From: Alphaproteobacteria bacterium
GTDB lineage: Bacteria > Pseudomonadota > Alphaproteobacteria > UBA9219 > RGZA01
Assembly: GCA_021732145.1 (NCBI GenBank)
Contig: JAKFVN010000031.1
Coordinates: 1 to 45,288 of the forward strand
Direction of reading: 5' to 3'
Length of the DNA stretch: 45,288 bases
This document shows positions 42,512-45,288 of the stretch, one piece after another. Both the position numbers and the translations under genes were made by a program. Each line of letters opens with the position of its first letter. The stretch's first letter is position 1. The notes beneath the pieces are model-generated. The model did not search any database. It was not told the DNA's origin and worked only from the letters and a program-made list of their open reading frames with translations.

Positions 42512-45288
42512 TTACGATGCGCCGGTTAGGCGCTGCCACCAGCCTGTTTTCTTGACTTCGGGCTGTGCATTGGTGTTTTCAGCCTGCGGCGGCTTATTCT
42601 CGCGCATTGTTTCGCGGGGGGTTGTATCCAGCTCGAACACGCTGGATGGAACATGCGGCGGCTGTTGCTGGTTGCCGCGGTTCGGATTGTAGTTGCCCTG
42701 ATTTTCGCTGTTGCGGTTTTCGTAACGACGGCCATCATGGTTACGGTTTTGATTACGGTTATCGCGGAAATCACGATTGCCATCGCGGTTACTGTCGCGG
42801 TTACTGTCTCGGTTACTGTCTCGGTTACCGTCACGGTTACGGTTATCGCGGTTACGGTCGCGGTTGCGGCCATCACGGTTACGATTGCGGTCGCGGTTGC
42901 CGTCACGGCGATGTTGACCTTCACGGTTTTCACGAGGTTGGCGGAATTCCTGATTGCCTTCGCTGTCAGCGCCCATTGGCGGTGCAACATTGCCGTTTAC
43001 ATCGCCGGCACCCTCGCCGCCTTCACCAGGCTGCGCTTGCTGTTGGTTGAAGGTGTCACGGTTACGGTTATCACCATCACGGAAACGGTTGCGGCGGTTG
43101 CGGCCACCACGGCGGCCGCGCCTGCGGCCGGAACGGCGTTCGCCATCTGCCCCGGCTGCGCCTGCATGTTCAAATGAGCCGCCATGTTCGGATGGCTGGC
43201 CTTCGGCAAAACGGTCGAACCCTTCGCGCGATTGCATGCCTTCGCCGCCTTCGGCCAAGAAATCGGATTCCATAGAACCCAGATTTTCCTGCGCTTCGCC
43301 ATCAAGGCCCATATCGCGATCCATATCGGCGAACATTTGCTTTTCATTCATCATCTGATTGATCGGCAATTGCTCGTTCTGCTTCTTGGTGCGGATGCGT
43401 TCAATCGGAAATTCGGGCGGAATAACATCTTCGCGCGGGCGGATGTTGATGGTGAGGTTATAGCGCTTTTCAATGCTGGCCATCGCTTCGCGCTTGTTAT
43501 TCATGATGTAGAGCGAAACATTCGATGGCATGGAAATGATGATTTCCGCTGCGGTCTGGCGAATGCCCTCTTCCTCCATCGCATGCAGCGCCAGCAGCGC
43601 CGACGATTCAACAAGGCGGATATGGCCCGTGCCGTGGCAATGCGGGCATTTTTCAAAGTTCAAATCGAGCAAGGATGGGCGCAGGCGCTGGCGCGACAAT
43701 TCCATCAGACCGAAATGGGAAATGCGGCCGATTTGCAGGCGGGCGCGGTCATGGCGCATCGCTTCTTTCAAACGACGCTCAACGGCAGCGTTGTTGCGGC
43801 CATCTTCCATATCGATGAAGTCGATAACAATAAGGCCCGCCAAGTCGCGCAGACGCAATTGGCGCGCAACTTCTTCGGATGCTTCCATATTGGTGCGGTA
43901 CGCGGTTTCTTCGATGTTGCGTTCGCGGGTGGATCGGCCGGAGTTGACGTCGATGGCCACCAAGGCTTCGGTCTGGTTGATAACGATATAACCGCCGGAA
44001 CGTAGTGTTACGACCGGTGAATGCAGACCATTAATTTGCGCTTCCACCTGATAGCGGAAGAATAATGGAATGATGTTTTCGCGGTAATTATGCACGCGGC
44101 GCGTATGGCTTGGCATCAGCATGCGCATGAAATCGCGTGCCTTTTGATAGCCGTCTTCGCCTTCGACCAGGATATTATCGATATCCGGCGTATATAAATC
44201 GCGGATGGCGCGCTTGATTAAGTCGGCTTCCTCGTAGACCAGGCTTGGCGCAACGGATTTGAGCGTGAGCTCGCGGATGCTGTCCCATAAGCGGAGCAAA
44301 TATTCCAGATCGCGGCGCACTTCAATCTTGCTGCGCTCCATCCCTGCAGTGCGCAGGATAACCGCCATGCCATCGGGAGTATCCAAATCCTCCAGCAAGT
44401 CCTTCATGCGGCGGCGGTCTTGCATGCTGGTAATCTTGCGCGAGATGCCGCCACCCTTATCGGTGTTCGGCATCAATACGCAGTAACGGCCCGCAAGGGA
44501 GATGTAGGTTGTGAGCGCCGCGCCTTTATTGCCGCGTTCTTCCTTCACCACCTGGATGAGCATAATCTGCCCACGCTTAATCACTTCCTGAATCTTATAG
44601 CGGCGGATGAAACGGTGGCGGCGCTGCTCGCGATGACCTTCCACTTCGTCGCCGCCTATATTTTCAAAATTGGCATTTTCAAACGGGGGTTCGGCTTCGC
44701 CGCCTTCATTCAACGCTTCAACAGGCGCGATTGCATCGCCCTCAGCCATATCACCGCCAGCAGCTTCATTTTCGGCGATGTCGCCTACGGGCTGGATAAA
44801 GCCGGAAATGCGCTGGTCGCCTTCGGGTTCATATTCGCCTTCGGAGGTGAACTGGCTTTCGCCTGAAAACTGGCTTTGACCCGAGAACGGATCCATCATC
44901 GGTTCATTCAGATTACCGGATGACAGGCTTACCGCGGGTGGCAGCGCGGAATGGGAAATGTGTTCTTCCGACACTTCTTCATCATTAAAGGTACCATTCA
45001 TGTCATCGGGCATATCTTCCGATGAAAATGGCTGGTCGATATCGCCCGCGCCTTGCGGGGCTGCGGCCATCGCATCTTCCAATGCCTGACGGTCAGCCAT
45101 AGGGATGCGGTAGTAATCGTGATGGATTTCCGAAAAGGCCAAAAAGCCGTGGCGGTTGCCGCCATATTCCACAAACGCCGCCTGCAGCGATGGTTCGATG
45201 CGGATAACCTTTGCGAGGTAGATGTTGCCTTTTAACTGCTTGCGCGCGGTGGATTCAAAATCGAATTCCAGAAGGCGTTGACCATCGA
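42512..45288 (-). CDS. rne: ribonuclease E, 5' end outside window
   Basis: About 924 residues are visible; the first 20 or so are beyond the right edge. RNase E cuts single-stranded RNA in mRNA decay and rRNA/tRNA maturation. The S1 domain (KGNIYLAKVIRIEPSLQAAF) is split by a long acidic insert (about residues 75-220 of the visible part) typical of alphaproteobacteria. Catalytic aspartates lie in VAIDVNSGRSTRERN and VIDFIDMEDG, and the Zn-link is CPHCHGTGH. The C-terminal half is disordered, with acidic, Arg/Gly and a striking Asn-Arg-Asp-rich repeat region, probably the RNA- and partner-binding scaffold. The gene ends GWWQRLTGAS. Confidence 0.96.
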   Translation of the reverse strand, partial: DGQRLLEFDFESTARKQLKGNIYLAKVIRIEPSLQAAFVEYGGNRHGFLAFSEIHHDYYRIPMADRQALEDAMAAAPQGAGDIDQPFSSEDMPDDMNGTFNDEEVSEEHISHSALPPAVSLSSGNLNEPMMDPFSGQSQFSGESQFTSEGEYEPEGDQRISGFIQPVGDIAENEAAGGDMAEGDAIAPVEALNEGGEAEPPFENANFENIGGDEVEGHREQRRHRFIRRYKIQEVIKRGQIMLIQVVKEERGNKGAALTTYISLAGRYCVLMPNTDKGGGISRKITSMQDRRRMKDLLEDLDTPDGMAVILRTAGMERSKIEVRRDLEYLLRLWDSIRELTLKSVAPSLVYEEADLIKRAIRDLYTPDIDNILVEGEDGYQKARDFMRMLMPSHTRRVHNYRENIIPLFFRYQVEAQINGLHSPVVTLRSGGYIVINQTEALVAIDVNSGRSTRERNIEETAYRTNMEASEEVARQLRLRDLAGLIVIDFIDMEDGRNNAAVERRLKEAMRHDRARLQIGRISHFGLMELSRQRLRPSLLDLNFEKCPHCHGTGHIRLVESSALLALHAMEEEGIRQTAAEIIISMPSNVSLYIMNNKREAMASIEKRYNLTINIRPREDVIPPEFPIERIRTKKQNEQLPINQMMNEKQMFADMDRDMGLDGEAQENLGSMESDFLAEGGEGMQSREGFDRFAEGQPSEHGGSFEHAGAAGADGERRSGRRRGRRGGRNRRNRFRDGDNRNRDTFNQQQAQPGEGGEGAGDVNGNVAPPMGADSEGNQEFRQPRENREGQHRRDGNRDRNRNRDGRNRDRNRDNRNRDGNRDSNRDSNRDSNRDGNRDFRDNRNQNRNHDGRRYENRNSENQGNYNPNRGNQQQPPHVPSSVFELDTTPRETMRENKPPQAENTNAQPEVKKTGWWQRLTGAS
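42786..42845. repeat. 12-bp tandem repeats inside rne
   Basis: Five consecutive 12-bp units like CGGTTACTGTCT encode the Asp-Ser-Asn-Arg repeats of the RNase E tail. Looser 6-bp and 12-bp variants extend over about 42731-42920. Such repeats are prone to length change by slippage. Confidence 0.8.

Noticed and set aside
42786-42845. Short regular repeats considered as a CRISPR array
   Set aside because: Units are 12 bp without spacers, lie within a coding sequence and keep its frame; no cas genes are present.
42653-43177. Hydrophobic Val/Thr/Ile-repeat frame opposite the rne tail, looking like a membrane protein
   Set aside because: It is the complement of Asn-Arg-Asp and Arg-Gly repeats in rne; hydrophobicity is a by-product of the repeat.

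Overview
The window is a chromosomal segment from an alphaproteobacterium of moderate GC. Lineage evidence: an alphaproteobacterial LexA box (GTTC-N7-GTTC on the reverse strand) at lexA, a PopZ/DUF2497 gene in the order valS-popZ-tolC-rhodanese-pcm, a pyruvate dehydrogenase E1 beta carrying an N-terminal lipoyl domain, the order eno-ftsB-pdhA, and aroQ-accB-accC. A finer placement (Rhodospirillales or a Micavibrio-like group) is only a guess. Almost everything is vertically inherited housekeeping DNA. I see no phage, transposase, CRISPR array or obvious island.

Layout. 1-3.1 kb: 5' part of hisG, murA, a small secreted protein with a strong terminator, a perfect parS-like site and dcd. 3.1-6.3 kb: a 52-aa ORF whose start overlaps a divergent D-Ala-D-Ala dipeptidase gene, tRNA-Thr, and an HTH regulator followed by an unusual aminotransferase. 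6.3-13.6 kb: infC (AUC start), lexA, comEC, gltX, a slipin/NfeD membrane pair and a periplasmic protein. 13.6-19.6 kb, reverse strand: valS, popZ, tolC, rhodanese, pcm. 19.7-22.6 kb: tRNA-Cys, a frameshifted small gene, eno, ftsB and a stand-alone receiver. 23-32 kb: pyruvate dehydrogenase and lipoate block (pdhA, pdhB, pdhC, a periplasmic binding protein, lpd, a DUF2059-like protein, lipA, a coiled-coil protein, a COQ10/RatA-like protein). 32-36.4 kb, reverse strand: aroQ, accB, accC, prfB, kdsA. 36.5-40 kb: a TIGR03118-like secreted protein, a 59-aa ORF, and a YceI-cytochrome b561-YceI cluster. 40-45.3 kb, reverse strand: a DsbA-like oxidoreductase, an M48 peptidase with TPRs, and most of rne.

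The most unusual structure is at prfB (about 33.90-34.11 kb). The gene has the classical +1 programmed frameshift site. Its first 67 nt are also duplicated upstream as the start of a separate 44-codon leader ORF. That leader begins on the accC stop codon and ends one base before the prfB ATG. The two copies differ only at synonymous positions. The spacer carries a 14-nt inverted copy of the frameshift site that could base-pair with the real one, plus a strong hairpin. This looks like a possible added layer of translational control over release factor 2, although a plain duplication scar or an assembly artefact must be excluded.

Other points of interest: the AUC start codon of infC with a perfectly placed Shine-Dalgarno sequence; the 18-bp parS palindrome, which suggests origin proximity; overlapping operator-like elements at lexA; a 105-bp imperfect palindrome between hisG and murA; and several convergent gene pairs whose ends overlap or abut.
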